From positions 4,525,929 to 4,589,928 of the forward strand of contig OZ037769.1 in assembly GCA_964035545.1 (NCBI GenBank): a DNA stretch of 64,000 nucleotides, in the 5' to 3' direction. The stretch is from Bugula neritina (Eukaryota > Bryozoa > Gymnolaemata > Cheilostomatida > Bugulidae). Below the pieces are notes generated by a model. The model was not told the origin of the DNA. It did no database searches and saw only the letters and a program-made list of their open reading frames with translations. This document shows positions 1 through 12,400 of this stretch, piece after piece. Each line of letters begins with the position of its first letter. Position 1 is the first letter of the stretch. The position numbers and the translations under genes were made by a program.

Positions 1-2359
1 GGGGTTTTGTCTCATCATAGTGTGTCAGGCTAGTAGCATTGATAATGCTATTCTTCAGCTGGGTAAAGGCTTATTCACATTCATTTGACCATGTGAATGT
101 GGTATCATTCTTGAGGAGCTTGTACAGTGGAGCTGCTTTATCCGCAAGATTAGAGATGAAGCGCCCATAGTAGTTAACCTTTCCTAGAAATGCTTGCAGT
201 TGGTGCAAGTCCTGTGGTCGAGGTAATTGAGAGAGAGCTGCCATGGAAGCAGCTGTTGGTCGTTTGCCATCCTTGTCGATGGTGTGACCCAGATACTCAA
301 CAGAGTGCTTGAAGAATTCACACTTGTCTAATCGTATTCGAAAACCATGCTCTTGAAGTGTTGAAAGCAGGTTTGTCAGATTAGTCCAGTGTTCTTCCTC
401 CGTTTTACCAGTAATGATTAAATCATCAAGGTATGCAGCAACTCCTGGTAATTTTTGAGTCAAGGTATCCATACACCGTTGAAACTGAGCTGGACCAGGG
501 GCAATTCCAAAACACATTCTATTATATTGATATAATCCGAATGGAGTGTTTATCACACACAGCTGTTTGGCATCATCTTCTAGCTCAAGTTGTAGGTAAG
601 CATCAGCCAAGTCAAGTTTGGTGAAAAATTTACCTCCTCTAAGCCTGTTCATTAAATCATCCAGTTTTGGTAGTGGATGCTGATCTATGGAGATGCACTG
701 ATTGAGTCGCTTGAAATCTCCACAGATGCGAACTTTGCCAGACGGTTTGGTAACCACTACTATAGGAGCGGCCCAGTTACTGAAGTTAATACGTTGTATG
801 ACCCCTTCAGCTTCAAGCCTGTTTAATTCAGCCCTAGTGGCCTCATGTTGAGAATAGGGGATTTCTCTAGGTTTAGAAAAACAAGGTTTCTGTTCTGATT
901 TGAGGTAAATTGGTACTTTGAATGTTTTACAATGTCCTATTCCAGGTTTGAAAACATCGGGATATTTTGTTGTGAGAACTTTGACCTTGGTATCAACATT
1001 GTGTACTGCGTTAGTAACCTCGGTGTCACTGTCTACAGCAGATAGACCCTGTTGTGATAGTCCAAAACTGTCACTCCAGTCTACACCTAGTAAGTTGACA
1101 CCTTCATCTGAGTCTACTACTAATAATCGAAGATTGTTTTTTGTAGTCTGACCAATGGTTACTGTTACATAGCATTCACCACGTACCTGCATAGCGGTAT
1201 TTCCATATGAATGAAGGGTCGTGGCTGTCTGTTGATATGGTGGAGAGCCTAGGGCTTTGTAGCCTTTGTTTCCTACCATAGAACAAGTAGCGCCTGTGTC
1301 CCACTGAAATTGTGTTTGTTTGTTGTTCACAGTAGTGTTAATCCATATTTGTTTCCCCTTGCGTTCATATATATTGTAAACACTACTTGAAGATTCTTCT
1401 ACGAAGTGAGAGTTGTTCCCACTTGATTTTGATGAAGTTTTGCAGACGCTAGAAATATGTCCTGTTTTGTTGCACAGCTTACATTGTTTGTTACCGTGAG
1501 GACATTGTTTACGATCGTGGCTAATGTAGCATTGTAGACACGATTTCAACTTGGAAGGCTGTGTTGGCATAGCAGTCTGGTTTTCAGACTTGTGAAATTG
1601 TGGTCTCTTGCCCTGACTACCTTTGTTTTGACGTTTGTATGTTGAGGACATTTGATTTGTGGTAACAGGTGTAGAGGTCTCACCCTTCAAAACTTTATCA
1701 GTTTCTGCTGTTTGAATGTATGTAGCTGCCTTCTTTAACACATTTTCCAGTGTAGGATCTGGATCCAATAAGCATTGTCTACGTACATCAGCATGTGGAG
1801 TTTCTTTAATAATTATGTCACGGATTTGATCATCAACATAACTTTTACCACAGTCTTCCTTTTTACAGGTAAAATTGCAGTTACGAGCTAAACCCCGTAA
1901 ATCAGCTGCCCAATCTGAGTATGACTGGTTAGGTTTCATTTTACAGTTATAAAACTGATATCTAGCTGCTTGCACATGTTTTGTTTCAATAAAATGTGTG
2001 CTAAGCTTACCTGCTAGATTATCGAACGACATGGTAGTTATGTCCTCCGAGCCATACAGTTTTGTCAGCAATTCATAACATTCTGAGCCAATCCATGAAA
2101 GTAAGCAAGCTCGTTTTTGTTCACTGTCACTTACGTTGTAAACGGTAAAGTGTTGATTGAGCCGCTGTAAATACTGAGTCCATGATTCTTTGTCTCTGTC
2201 ATAAGAGTCGAATCTAGGCACAGTTACAGATTTATTTTGTGCAGGTTCACCAGGCTTTACAGCTGTAGTAAATTGTCCCAGTATTTGAGCGAATTGCTCC
2301 ATCTGCTGCTGCTGTTGTTGTTGCATTGTTGTTACAAGTTGTTTTATAACTTCCTCCAT
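1..2359 (-). mobile_element. Ty3/Gypsy LTR retrotransposon gag-pol, interrupted, runs off left edge
   Basis: One reading frame of 762 codons starts at the ATG at 2359 and runs leftwards. It begins with a glutamine run (residues about 13-19) and a gag-like region. A zinc-knuckle CX2CX4HX4C follows at about residues 293-306, then an aspartic protease DTGAT at about 354-358. Reverse transcriptase follows, with a YLDD catalytic box at about 643-646, and then the start of the RNase H connection. Gag and pol share one frame, as in some Gypsy lineages. A TAA at 71-73 interrupts the frame just where RNase H should begin. The same frame is open again from 70 to the window edge, so this looks like a point nonsense mutation in a fairly young copy. 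Integrase and the other LTR would lie left of the window. The element is antisense to the CCDC93 exons. Family assignment is from visible motifs; clade was not tested. Confidence 0.93.
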
Positions 2360-2383
2360 TTCAAAATGATATGTTTGTATCTA

Positions 2384-2400
2384 TCCCAGTTCTGACACCA
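2384..2400 (-). other. Primer-binding site, tRNA-Leu type
   Basis: On the minus strand this reads TGGTGTCAGAACTGGGA, about 25 bp upstream of the gag ATG. It begins with TGG, the complement of tRNA CCA. The rest matches, with one mismatch, the complement of the 3' end of animal tRNA-Leu as I recall it (ends in cccacttctgaca plus CCA). This is the expected place for reverse-transcription priming, between the 5' LTR and gag. Confidence 0.7.
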
Positions 2401-2402
2401 GT

Positions 2403-2688
2403 TGTTGTGTTCTTGTTATTTATGTTAAACAAGAGTAAACAGTAAGATTAAGCACGTATAAGTAAGATTGGCTGTAGAGTAGAATGTATGACTGTATTGT
2501 ATTGAAGCTAACAAGTAACTGACATAAAAATACATGTAGGTAAACAGTGACAGAATAACAACTGGCTTGTATATTGATATGGCAAAAACTGTATATAATG
2601 AGTTTAAACAAATAGACATTAGAATAAAAAGTAACCGAGCACATAAAATGTGGTATGTCATAATATGCATCTATGTGGTGTATTGACA
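2403..2688 (-). repeat. Candidate 5' LTR of the Gypsy element
   Basis: The inner edge is supported: two bases beyond the primer-binding site the minus strand ends in AACACAACA, a canonical ...CA terminus. The outer edge is a guess. A minus-strand TGTCAATACACC starts at 2688 and would give an LTR of about 286 bp beginning TGT and ending ACA. The partner LTR is outside the window, so the boundary and the target-site duplication cannot be checked. The short minus-strand open frames here are not credible genes. Confidence 0.35.
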
Positions 2689-3295
2689 AGGCTAGTTCAA
2701 TACATAGCAATTATTTGTATCAATCTGATTCTGCCAAAATTAGTCACCTTATAAATAATCATTCTATAAATTTAATAATAGATAATTACAAAAAGATTTT
2801 GAATAATTACTAGGTTATTGGTTTACGATGTGATAACTAAGGCAAGCCATGTCACCTTTTTTTATCTCTCTTAGTTATCTAACTGTAAATTTATAATTGT
2901 ATAAAAACCTATATGATAATGTTTTAGGAACAGGTAATCTGGTAGTAAGGAAGCAGTGTGATCAAAGTATTGTGTGTAGTTCACTTTACTTTATTCTATA
3001 TGCTGTAGTTTATAGCATCTGACTAATCTATCTTTTGCTGTGCTTAGTTGGAGTTTTAACATACTACTTGGCCTCAACAGCCTGGGGTACTGAGCATAAC
3101 TTTGGCTTATACAGCTTCTTAGAATGTTTCTGCTTATAAAATTCTTTAGCTTTTATTCACAGCAATAAATATTTTCTCAAATCGTGTGAGTGACAGCTCT
3201 ACCATTAATAATAATCTCTTTTTCATTTTGGAATTTAGAAAACAAGTCTTGCGCACTACACATTTATAAAAATTATTATTAATTTATTGCTATAG

Positions 3296-6200
3296 CAACG
3301 GATAAAGGAGCTGATGGGGTCTATGACAAGCACTGAGAGTCAGCTAGGCAGCAGTGTTACAGCATCAAAAGTGGGTTCAATGGTCTTCATGCAGTCCGAA
3401 GAGATCAAGAAGGCATCTGAAGAGTATGTGCAGAAGGTGAGTGACTGTGCATAAAACCGGAGAGCTCATTGGCTGTGCATATAACTTAACAGCACAGTGT
3501 GGTACGTTTCGGTTTCAAAGCTAATATATGTTAAATAAATATGTGATATTGTTGCTCCATTTGAGTTATAAACATCATTAATGTAGCATGCATTGTTTAT
3601 TTCAATTGAGTCTTTATTTTGACTGCCATAATAATTATATGAATACAAGAGAAGACAACTTCATGGTCATGTGTGATATTCAAGAATATCCAAGACTTTT
3701 ACCTTACACCTTTTATTGTTCAACTAACAGGTATTAAACAATAAAAAAGGTTCAAAATAAAACAATAACGCTATCAACAGTTTTGTTGTTAAAAAATTCA
3801 TGCAAGTTTATTATCACTATCCCTTTGAGAACCCTTGATGGAAAGGTTTTTTTTAATGAGCTAAGGACTTATTCATATAAGGCGCAGGAGCAATTATGAC
3901 TAGATGCTTTTCCTAACATCACCACCAGTGTTTGGACTTGAACCATTGACCTGTGTTTACTAGACCAGCACTCTAACCACTAAACCACAGCTGCTCCTTC
4001 AACTATTTTATTGTTTAATTAGCAGTTGATTGAAAAATTGTTTTGCTGTTTGGTGTTGAGATGATATGTCAGTTTTTGTTTGGTTTGCGAAAGCAAGCGG
4101 AGCTGGAGCAAACGGCTGAGAAACCCGGCACAGTTCAGCATCACAGGAAGTTGGTGGCGACTCTGCAAAAGCAGATCGAAGAGAGACGGAATAAACAGGA
4201 AGTGTTAGAAGTGCAATACAAAGAAAAAAAAGAAGAGTACACAGTAATAAAGAGTGAACTAGATGCGGTAATTTGCTCTTTTAGTAGCATGTATAAAACA
4301 CTCTTTAGTAACATTATTTTACTCATTTTCTATTGTTCAAATACTGAAAAAAAATGAAAAAAGAAAAAATCTATAAAATATTTACCAGCTGTATAAACTC
4401 TGTTGCTTGTAAACTGTAACTTGTAACTTGTAAACCTATAACTCAGAAGCTGTGACTCTGTTGTTGATGTCGCCCTAGGAGTTCTCTTTAAATCTACATG
4501 AAACAGCAAAACATCTACAGACCTGATTTATCAAGTAGTTGTGAAATTTTATAACCTTAGATATTTTATTTTCCAATCTCATACTCACATTTTATAGCCT
4601 TCAGTTTGAGATTTATATTTCAGCTCCATGATTTGTTAAAGTCTCGTACTCACTCATATATATGCTTTATGAATCAGCTCCATTTAGTTATTGTTGTTAT
4701 GATTATTTAGCTCGAGTCATTAGACGAGCAGATAACCCAAGAAATGAATAAAATAGAAGAATTAGAAAATGGAGAAAATAAAATGTAAGTTAATTTTTAA
4801 TTGGATGTTTCACATCACCTTGAATACTTGCTCATTGTCTCAGTGATTCTAGTTGATTTAGATTTTTGCTAGTAGTTTATTAATGTTTGGACTTGTTTCA
4901 TGTAGTATCAACTTTTACATCTTGTTTACTATTTTGAAGAGTTCTGGACAAGCTGAGAGAGTTGGTCGCAGTTAATGATTCTATCAAAGAAAAGGAAAAA
5001 CAATACAAGCAGAAATGCAAAGTATTTACACTTTTACTCTATTTTAAATTATATAGTATTGATTCTTTGTGCTTAAAATAAGATTCTATACATTAGTATT
5101 TGTCATCCCTGACTAGTTTACCATACATCTGTGCTGTGCGCTTGCTCAGGTATTTTAAAGTGTTTGCCTAAGAATTCCTAAATCATATGGGATTTATGTA
5201 TTGTGTGTGTCATGTGTGTTGTATGTGATCTGTGTGTAATACATGTGTCACAAGTGACACATGTCACACGTGTCACTTGTGACGTCACATCACACGTGAC
5301 ATGTCTGATGCTTGTGACATGTATTGTATGTTACATGCACTTGTGACATGTGTATTGTATGTGACATTCGTGATGTGTTTGACACATGTATTACTTGTGA
5401 CATGCATGGTGTGTGTGACACGTGTGACGGGGTCATACTTGTATCTAAAGGAGGAGCTGGCAGAGTTGCAGAAGGAGTTAGAGCAGATGGAGGTGGCCGG
5501 AGGGGAAAGTGAAGAAGACAAGGAGAGAAACTCCCAGATAGAAACTCAGTACAACGCGGATAAGTCGAAGCTGCACAAGATGAGGCTTGCTATAGTATGT
5601 TTATATTATATATGGCAACTTTGTACTTCTAAGTGAAAGTTTAAAAGAGAGATCATTTTTAAATTCTATGTTGTTATATTTTAGTATAATATATCTTATA
5701 TTTCCGTTGATGCATATCTCTATATATTTCTAATTGTGCAATGGGCAATGCTGTTTTAATGTTATGCTGGTGGTGCGTGCATTACAGGCAAAGAAGAACA
5801 GGGAAATCTCTTCTCTCCAGAGAAGAATTGACGAAGTTCCCTCCAGAGCTGAGCTCAGTCAATATCAGAGACGGTTTATTGAGTTATATAATCAAGGTTT
5901 GTCTTCTCATGCAGCTTTATGCCAGCTCTATACTTTATATACACAAGTGCATTGTTGGTAAAATCAACTAACTTATTGTTATAGTGAGTTGCACAATTAC
6001 TAAATGCCTACAGACTTTTCTTACTGACTACCCAAACTGCCTGCACTTTAAATATATTACTATAAAAGCATTATTTATTTCAATCTTGATAAAAAATTAT
6101 AATAAAATTATTCCTACAGCTATACTTTAAATCAAATGCATGTTTATTAAGTAAGTTATTTTATTAATTATAGTAAAGTTTCAATTTTAAATGCACATGA

Positions 6201-8837
6201 ACACGATATAGAGTTATAAAAAATTTGTGATTGGCAAGCTATACATTTTATTAACACACTATATAATGCTTTCAGATTGTGTTTTCATCAACTTCCAATG
6301 CATCAGTTTGTTGTAAAAGTTGTTTTCTCATGTCAAATATGCTGATGACAGCGTATGGTTATGTTTACAGTTGGTGCTACACACAAAGAAACCAAACAGT
6401 TTTACACTCTCTACAACACTTTAGAAAAATCTAAATCCTTTTTAGATAGGGAAGTGAGCTTACTCAACTCTATTTATGACACTTTCTCAACGTAAGTTAA
6501 TGTTAATCAATGTATCTATAGCCAGAGGCAGGCTTGTGTATCTATATTGGTGGTTAATTGCTTCTACTTTGTTGTATGTATAGCATGAGGTGTTGGATAG
6601 ATAGCAGCTATGTTAAACATAATGCCTAGACAGTGTATATCATCATATCTAAATGCCATATAGACTATTCCTCATATTTGTATCATTCTCGGTTGATGTG
6701 TGATGTTTGTAATAGTATACTTCAGTTTGTTTTAAAGTTTCCTTTTATGTGAAAACCCCTGATGGAATGGGTTTTAAATCAGCTAAGGACTTATTCATAT
6801 GTGACACGGGAGCAATTATGACTGGATGTCCTTCCTAACATCACCAGTGGTCTTTACCGAGGTTGAACCACTGACCTTGTGTTTACTAGGCAAATGCTCT
6901 AACCACTAGACCACGGCTACTACCTAAAGACTTTTTGATAGTGAAGGTTGTTAAACAAAGCCTCATTTTAGGCTGGCCACATGGTTTTAGGGTTTAGGCC
7001 ATACACCCTTCCTGCCCTGCCACAATTTGCACCCATTACCAAAAAGGTGTATCACCTTAGCCCCCTGTTTCTGCTAAAACATGGCTATACTTGCTACCAC
7101 CTTCTTGCACAATAATATATAACGGTTGCTTTTATGTTATTACTGTTTTCTATTAGCCTACCTAGCATATTAGTTACAGCTCAAACAATTTTGCTTGCAG
7201 TGGAATGTCTAGTGATGCAAACAAAGACCAGTTTCTCAAACAGTTTGAGCAAATAGTCGATGGCGTTAAGGCTAACAAGGCAAAGGTCAGTACGTGGTGC
7301 TGAGGCTATTCTATCTGAGTAGTAATTAAGAGCAATAACCTGTCGAAATGTAGCTACAAGTAAAGATTAAATGAATAAGAACAGCGTTTATTTTTAGCTT
7401 CTGAAAGGTCGTTGACTTCATATTATTGCAAGTAAACAAACCATAGAATCTTCTAGAAGGTATTTTGATGCTCTCAGCTCTACAGAATTTTTTACAGGTT
7501 TAAATAGAAATTGATTAAATTCTCTTTAAATATCACTCATGCTGTTTTCTATAATAAATAATAAAATGAGGTACTTATTGTATTTTCTTAGTCACTTTGA
7601 CTTAAATTTGTAAGTGTTCATTATTTGCTGTGAACAGCATTGAAAACAAATTGATAAACACGTCATTTCATAGCATAATTAATAAAACCGTACCGCAGTA
7701 AGAAAAGGAGGATTTTTCTTTAATACTTGTATCATAAAATCTCCATTAGTCTTATTAGTTTGGGGCTGTTTGGGACTGCAGTATTTATAAAGGTCCGTAG
7801 GAAAATTTTCAAGTTAATTTAATTGATATTTCTCAGTGTACAGTTTAGCCTAAGTTCTATCAAGTGTTAAATGTTATTGGGTTGGAGAGATAGACTGAAC
7901 AGCTTTTCAACAACCATTGATGAATTCATAGGAACTCTGGTACAGGCTTGGTGTTTAGATGATCAACTGGGATCAACTGGAATTATTAATCATTTGGTTA
8001 CATTTTAGTTGGAGAAGCAGAGAGAAGTGGAGAAGATGAAGAGAGATGCACTGAATGATCAATATCTAGACCTGCTAGAGAAGAAGAGACTGTATTTCAA
8101 GACTGTGAAGGATTTGAAGGAGGTGAGTGACTGGTGGAGTTGAGGATTTGGTGGTCATCACGTGACACACATATACTGTACTATATTGTATATACAGTGA
8201 CGAAAGAATAATTATCTTGTATAGTCTAGGTGTGTGCATGTGTGTATGATCTTATTTATACTGTAGCATCTGTGCAGTATGCTGTACAGAACTGTTTAGT
8301 AGTAATATTTTTTTTATAAATTGCCTTTTGAAACATAAACTTTATATAAATTATATATGTGAAAGCAATCACTTGTTAATTTGATAATTTTAAATTTTAT
8401 TACTGTTGAAAATTTGCCTTTGAGTTGTTTTTTCATGCGTAATTAGTTGCTATTTGAAGCCATCGGTCTCTTCCCTTTGTATTTCATGCTACTTATCGGA
8501 GGCTTTATGCTGAAACATGTATGTTACTTGATATAATAGCAGTACATTATCCCCCAGACTGTAACTATAGCCTAGGATTTCTGGTCAGCAATGCATAAGG
8601 GCTTCTGTAACTAGCCCTATAACTTCTACAGATTGTATGCTAATATTTCTAGGCTCTCTGATAGTAATAATTATACTCAGAGATCGACTGTTACTGAGCT
8701 ATCTTCTTTTCCTATCTCTTGCGTAATGTATAATTACCCACCCACTGTGTAATTAATTCGAGTTAATGTTATGAACATTCCAGGAGCTGCGTAGGAATGA
8801 AATACTGATGGCCAAGATGGCTGAGAAAGAAAGCTAA
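3296..8837 (+). CDS. CCDC93: CCDC93 homologue, C-terminal half (10 exons, 5' part outside window)
   Basis: Exons: 3296-3436, 4094-4267, 4711-4784, 4940-5021, 5451-5594, 5788-5896, 6371-6491, 7201-7285, 8009-8122, 8784-8837 (stop TAA). All phases join and give 365 residues. The translation is almost entirely charged coiled coil. It carries stretches I recognise from animal CCDC93, such as [31 protein letters not shown] and [15 protein letters not shown] near the C-terminus. CCDC93 is a subunit of the CCC module (with CCDC22 and COMMD proteins) of the Commander complex. That complex works with retriever and WASH in endosome-to-surface cargo recycling; this role is established for the family, not seen here. 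Human CCDC93 is about 630 residues, so the N-terminal exons must lie left of 3296, probably beyond the antisense Gypsy element. Introns hold two SINEs and a TGTGAC-rich repeat. Confidence 0.9.
3788..3997 (-). repeat. tRNA-derived SINE, family 1, nearly full copy
   Basis: On the minus strand it begins with a tRNA-like head. The A box is TGGTTTAGTGG and the B box GGTTCAAGTCC, at RNA polymerase III promoter spacing. An unrelated body follows (TCATAATTGCTCC, TATGAATAAGTCCTTAG) and then a tail (ACTTGCATGAATTTTTTAAC). Related copies occur at 6748-6923 and 56168-56352, with fragments at 13268-13330, 21217-21262 and 56015-56060. It lies in a CCDC93 intron. Confidence 0.8.
5195..5435. repeat. Degenerate TGTGAC/GTCACA repeat with internal palindromes
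   Basis: About 240 bp built from variations on TGTGACATG and its complement. Both orientations occur side by side near 5245-5300, so the DNA can fold on itself. It contains a perfect TGACGTCA (CRE-like) palindrome near 5279-5287 and a CACACGTG-type palindrome. It directly precedes the CCDC93 exon at 5451. It is probably an expanded microsatellite; no coding role is supported. Confidence 0.65.
6748..6923 (-). repeat. tRNA-derived SINE, family 1, second copy
   Basis: This is the same structure and orientation as the copy at 3788-3997. It has the shared CTAAGGACTTATTCATAT and GGAGCAATTATGACT blocks and a tRNA-like head at the right end, but the tail is shorter. It lies in a later CCDC93 intron. 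Confidence 0.78.
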
Positions 8838-8998
8838 AGCCGTGTCAAGGTTCCTTAGAGCACATCACAGGTTGTTTGAGATGTTTTTAACCTTATGTGG
8901 CCTCATAAAATGTAGTAGCTTTTTCTTTGTCCGCCAGTTCGTTAGTTTCCTGTCAATGGCCAGTTGCCATGGAAACTTTGACTTAATCAATTTTTATT

Positions 8999-9004
8999 AA
9001 TAAA
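8999..9004 (+). promoter_or_regulatory. Poly(A) signal of the CCDC93 gene
   Basis: AATAAA lies 162 nt after the CCDC93 stop codon, a normal 3' UTR distance. It is the first canonical hexamer downstream. Confidence 0.6.
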
Positions 9005-9637
9005 GTAAAACTTTATGATAGACAAACAAACTATTGACAATGATGTTCTTTTTTTCAATTTTTAAATATTTTGCAATATTGTATAGCAAATATCATAACA
9101 CTAATACAATTACAGCTATTAAAAACCTACTTCCTTTTGCTATTGAAATGGCAGTCCTTTCTGGAATGTTCTTTGAGTAAACAACAATGTTTCAACACGT
9201 GCCAAGTATAACATTGTTAGGTGTTACATATTTTCCACTGAAGCAATTAGTGTGTAGCAACAATATAATAAGTTATATTTGTGATGTATGTTACTATAGA
9301 AACATGGAATGCTATTGGGCTACTATAATAAACTGGTAAAAATAGCTTGGTAACTTTAATGTGAATGTATTAGTCAGACATAGTTGGGTAGATTACATAA
9401 TTAGATATTAGACAAAGATATGCACTTCTTATCAGTTGTAGACTTAGCTCCCATAGTAGTTGTTACACACTGGATCTGCTAGGGCTATGGCCATCAATTT
9501 CAGCACATTGTAATTTTCATTTAGTAGGTTGAATATTTTCAGTTTTGAATTATAAGCAAAAGTAAAAAAGACTAGCTTTTTTCACATGAGACTTCTAGAA
9601 GTAGTAGAAATATATAGAGCACTATAGAGTATAGATT

Positions 9638-9735
9638 TCTACTGCTGCTACTATTTAAATTGCTGTTGCGTCTACTACTGCTGCTTCTACTACTACTATC
9701 ACCATTACTGGTACTGCTGCTACTGCTACTTCTAT
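9638..9735. repeat. Imperfect CTG/CTA trinucleotide repeat
   Basis: Interspersed CTA, CTG and CTT triplets run for about 100 bp. The complementary strand reads as a poly-Ala/Val open frame, which is a by-product of the repeat. Confidence 0.6.
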
Positions 9736-11448
9736 AAGAAAATAATGTTTAATATAATAGAATGATGTTATGTTTAAAATACATGCATGCAGAGAGATTG
9801 TGCCATCTTCAAAATTCACTCTGCTGTTTGAGCTTAAGGCAACTTCCCAATTCAAATTTTAAAACGAGTTTTAGTTTAACGTTTGAAATTATCACAATAC
9901 TAGTATATTTCACTATATGTGCCATATATGAGGATATACAGAAATGACTTTTGAATAATATCTTTCAGTGTCTTAACAGCTAATCAGAAGGCTAGCGTCC
10001 AAAATTAAAATCCACATCATATCTGCATAATATAACCTCAATCCCACCACATTGCTACAATGCTGCAAACTGATAGCCATAAAAATTGTTACTAGCTAAG
10101 CCTCTGTCTTCTTTTCTCTTCAGTTGCTTTATTATTGACACTGAAGGTGATGAACATAAAATACATCTGAGCATACAATCAACAATTATTGTTATTATGA
10201 GTGTATCTATTCAGTAAAATGCTGCAACAGTCATTACACTCTCTGTAGTTGTTAAAGCTTTGCCTGCATTTGCAAACATAGAGATGGCATTTTAGTTCCT
10301 TTGGATTTGGTTTTTTCTCTACATATATAATATAACATGTCACTAATTGGTCACTTAAAGAAAATTTTCTGTCTCTTTTGTATGAATATTGTAAACAGAG
10401 AAATTTGCTTGTGAGAGTTTTAGTCCATATTAAGACAAGCTAGTTAAAGTGATGTGAAGCAAATTGATATGCTGCTAAAATGTAGTTCAACACAATTGTT
10501 GAATACTGACTCATTTATTTGTGCAGTGACTAGCAGTTTCTAGTGTCTCTTTTCCTTGCCTTAATTTAACCCAAAATTTATTGAAAAGGCAGCATATTCT
10601 CACTTATATCTGTAGCACTTCAATGATGTGTTCAAAATGAATTCACGAGGCAACTTTTTAGTCCCAAGCCTGCATAATATATGTGCAGGTATGATGTAAG
10701 AATGCACTGCCTTATATATTATAATTGTATATCCGTATAATTATGCACATCTTACCAACTGTAAGACAATACTTTGTAACCAAAGATAGAGAAGAGAAAG
10801 CTGTTAATGAAAGCTGGGCAGTGGTGGAAAGCTCCACTGCTGAGTATGCACTAGATCTCAAGCTAAAACTTCATAGAACTTATTTAGTTTAGGTTAGGCA
10901 AATTTTCTCTTTGTAAATATTACCAATGAAGTTTTATAAAAAAAAGTTTCTTTAAAAATAATAACTTTTTATATAAGATACTGGAGCTATATGCACTTCA
11001 TACCAACAGTATAAAAGTAGCAGTGAAAGTTCAAGTTAGCTTTATATCCTTGTTTACTCGGTAAAATTATGTTTGTCAAAGTTATTATATGCTGTAACTC
11101 TGCCAAGTTTTTGTACAGATAGAAGATGTTTACTACCAAGACAAGGAACATATGCTAATTATTATAGGTGTGAAACGTGTATGACAAGAGACTTCCTAGA
11201 ACATTAGTAAACTCTACAATAATTATCTCTCTACATTTGCATATGCAGGATGGGAATGAGAGATGCTGCGTGACTAGCTTGGTCACAGCATGTCCGTACA
11301 AACAGATCAACTTATCTCATGACTTAACTTCCTGATGTAAGCAAGTTGTGGCCTGTTATTTAAAGAGAACTGCTATTTAAATGCTTGATCATATAACTTT
11401 GAGTATTTATGCAAAACTTACGTTAGTTTTTTGAGTCTCCATCGACTT

Positions 11449-11755
11449 GTGAAAACCTCTGATAGCAAGAGTTTGAAAAAGAGGCTATGTATTGTACTCC
11501 TGCATCTATGTTCAGTGTGGAGAGAATTTAATAGCCTAGATTGTTCAATTTTCTCAATATATTTTGGTTTGGGACACTGTTTGAAGTTCTCATGAGAAAA
11601 TAACTTCTTTTGCTACATTTCTAGCTTATAACGCAAGCCTTTCTACATTCTACCTCCCATGCTGGTAACAAGGTTGGGAAGCTATTCCTGAGATATTCCC
11701 AATGACCTGAACTCGGACCCATGACCTGTGTTAGATTATAAGCCACAGCTGCTCC
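11449..11755 (-). repeat. Diverged SINE with a MITE copy apparently inserted in it
   Basis: The left flank (11449-11475) resembles the GTGAAAACC.CTGATGG tail block of SINE family 1. The right part (about 11690-11755) resembles its tRNA-like head, ending in CCACAGCTGCTCC. Between them, about 11509-11668, lies a sequence similar to the MITE copy at 16362-16522 (the TTTGCTACATTTCTA block and matching ends). All parts are well diverged, so boundaries are approximate. Confidence 0.5.
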
Positions 11756-12339
11756 CTAAATCTGGTTGTACATGAACGTATTTATGCATAGGAATGGTAT
11801 ATGCAAGACTTATTCTGCTCTGACCACAAGCTTTCACAATTATGTTCATATAAAATTGAAAGTAAATTGAAATTTAATAAATGATGAATTCAGTTTTTAA
11901 CATTTATTCATTAAAGATGCATTGGTAGTTCTGTAAGCTTAGTTTTCACTAAAATTTCAATAAATATTTGTACAAATGCAATTCTGCTTAGAATATCTAT
12001 TATAAAATAATTGACAACCAGCTTTAATATTCATATAAATGTGGTACACATTTACTTTTAGTTCTCGAACTGCTATATTTATAGACATAAACATTGGTGT
12101 TTACAATTCTAAAAAAAGAAACGTTTACTTCAAAACAGAAATTTTGGTTGTTGGTTCTGGAAGATTCCAAATGTTGATTTCTTACTCACTTGGTTAAGCA
12201 ACTATTGCTATGGTGTGCAATACAAAGCATGCAGCTTATTGAGTAACTTTGAGTTATTGGCATAAACTACAGGTATGCTAATTAATGAAATAGTTGCTAG
12301 ACGCTGCTGCTATAGTGATTATACACTATAAATAAAAAC

Positions 12340-12352
12340 TTCTGGAATGATC
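12340..12352 (+). promoter_or_regulatory. Heat-shock element
   Basis: The sequence is TTCTGGAATGATC, that is TTC-nn-GAA-nn-ATC. It gives two perfect and one near-perfect alternating nGAAn units, the binding pattern of trimeric HSF1. It lies about 42 bp upstream of a TATA box (12394-12400), which is a typical heat-shock promoter layout, and upstream of the small heat-shock gene. Confidence 0.65.
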
Positions 12353-12393
12353 TAGCAGCTGATAATGCTCATTAGCTAGAGCTATATATTAAG

Positions 12394-12400
12394 TATAAAT
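12394..12400 (+). promoter_or_regulatory. TATA box of heat-shock promoter; non-coding exon ends at 12547
   Basis: TATAAAT would place transcription start near 12425. A strong donor (AAG|GTAAGA) follows at 12547/12548, so a 5' UTR exon of about 120 nt is likely. From here splicing could reach the coding exon at 14711 or skip to 16006. Confidence 0.5.

Larger units (their letters stand above)
8838..12339. other. Intergenic region between CCDC93 and the small heat-shock gene
   Basis: I see no credible exon in about 3.5 kb. It holds the CCDC93 3' UTR, a CTG/CTA triplet-rich stretch at about 9638-9735, and at 11449-11755 a diverged SINE that seems to contain a MITE copy. The rest is AT-rich with stop codons in all frames. 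Confidence 0.6.

Noticed and set aside
2420-2710. Minus-strand open frames upstream of gag
   Set aside because: They lie in the presumed LTR, use atypical starts and encode no recognisable domain.
5285-5521. Open frames over the TGTGAC repeat on both strands
   Set aside because: Only the part from 5451 is coding (CCDC93 exon, plus strand); the rest is repeat.
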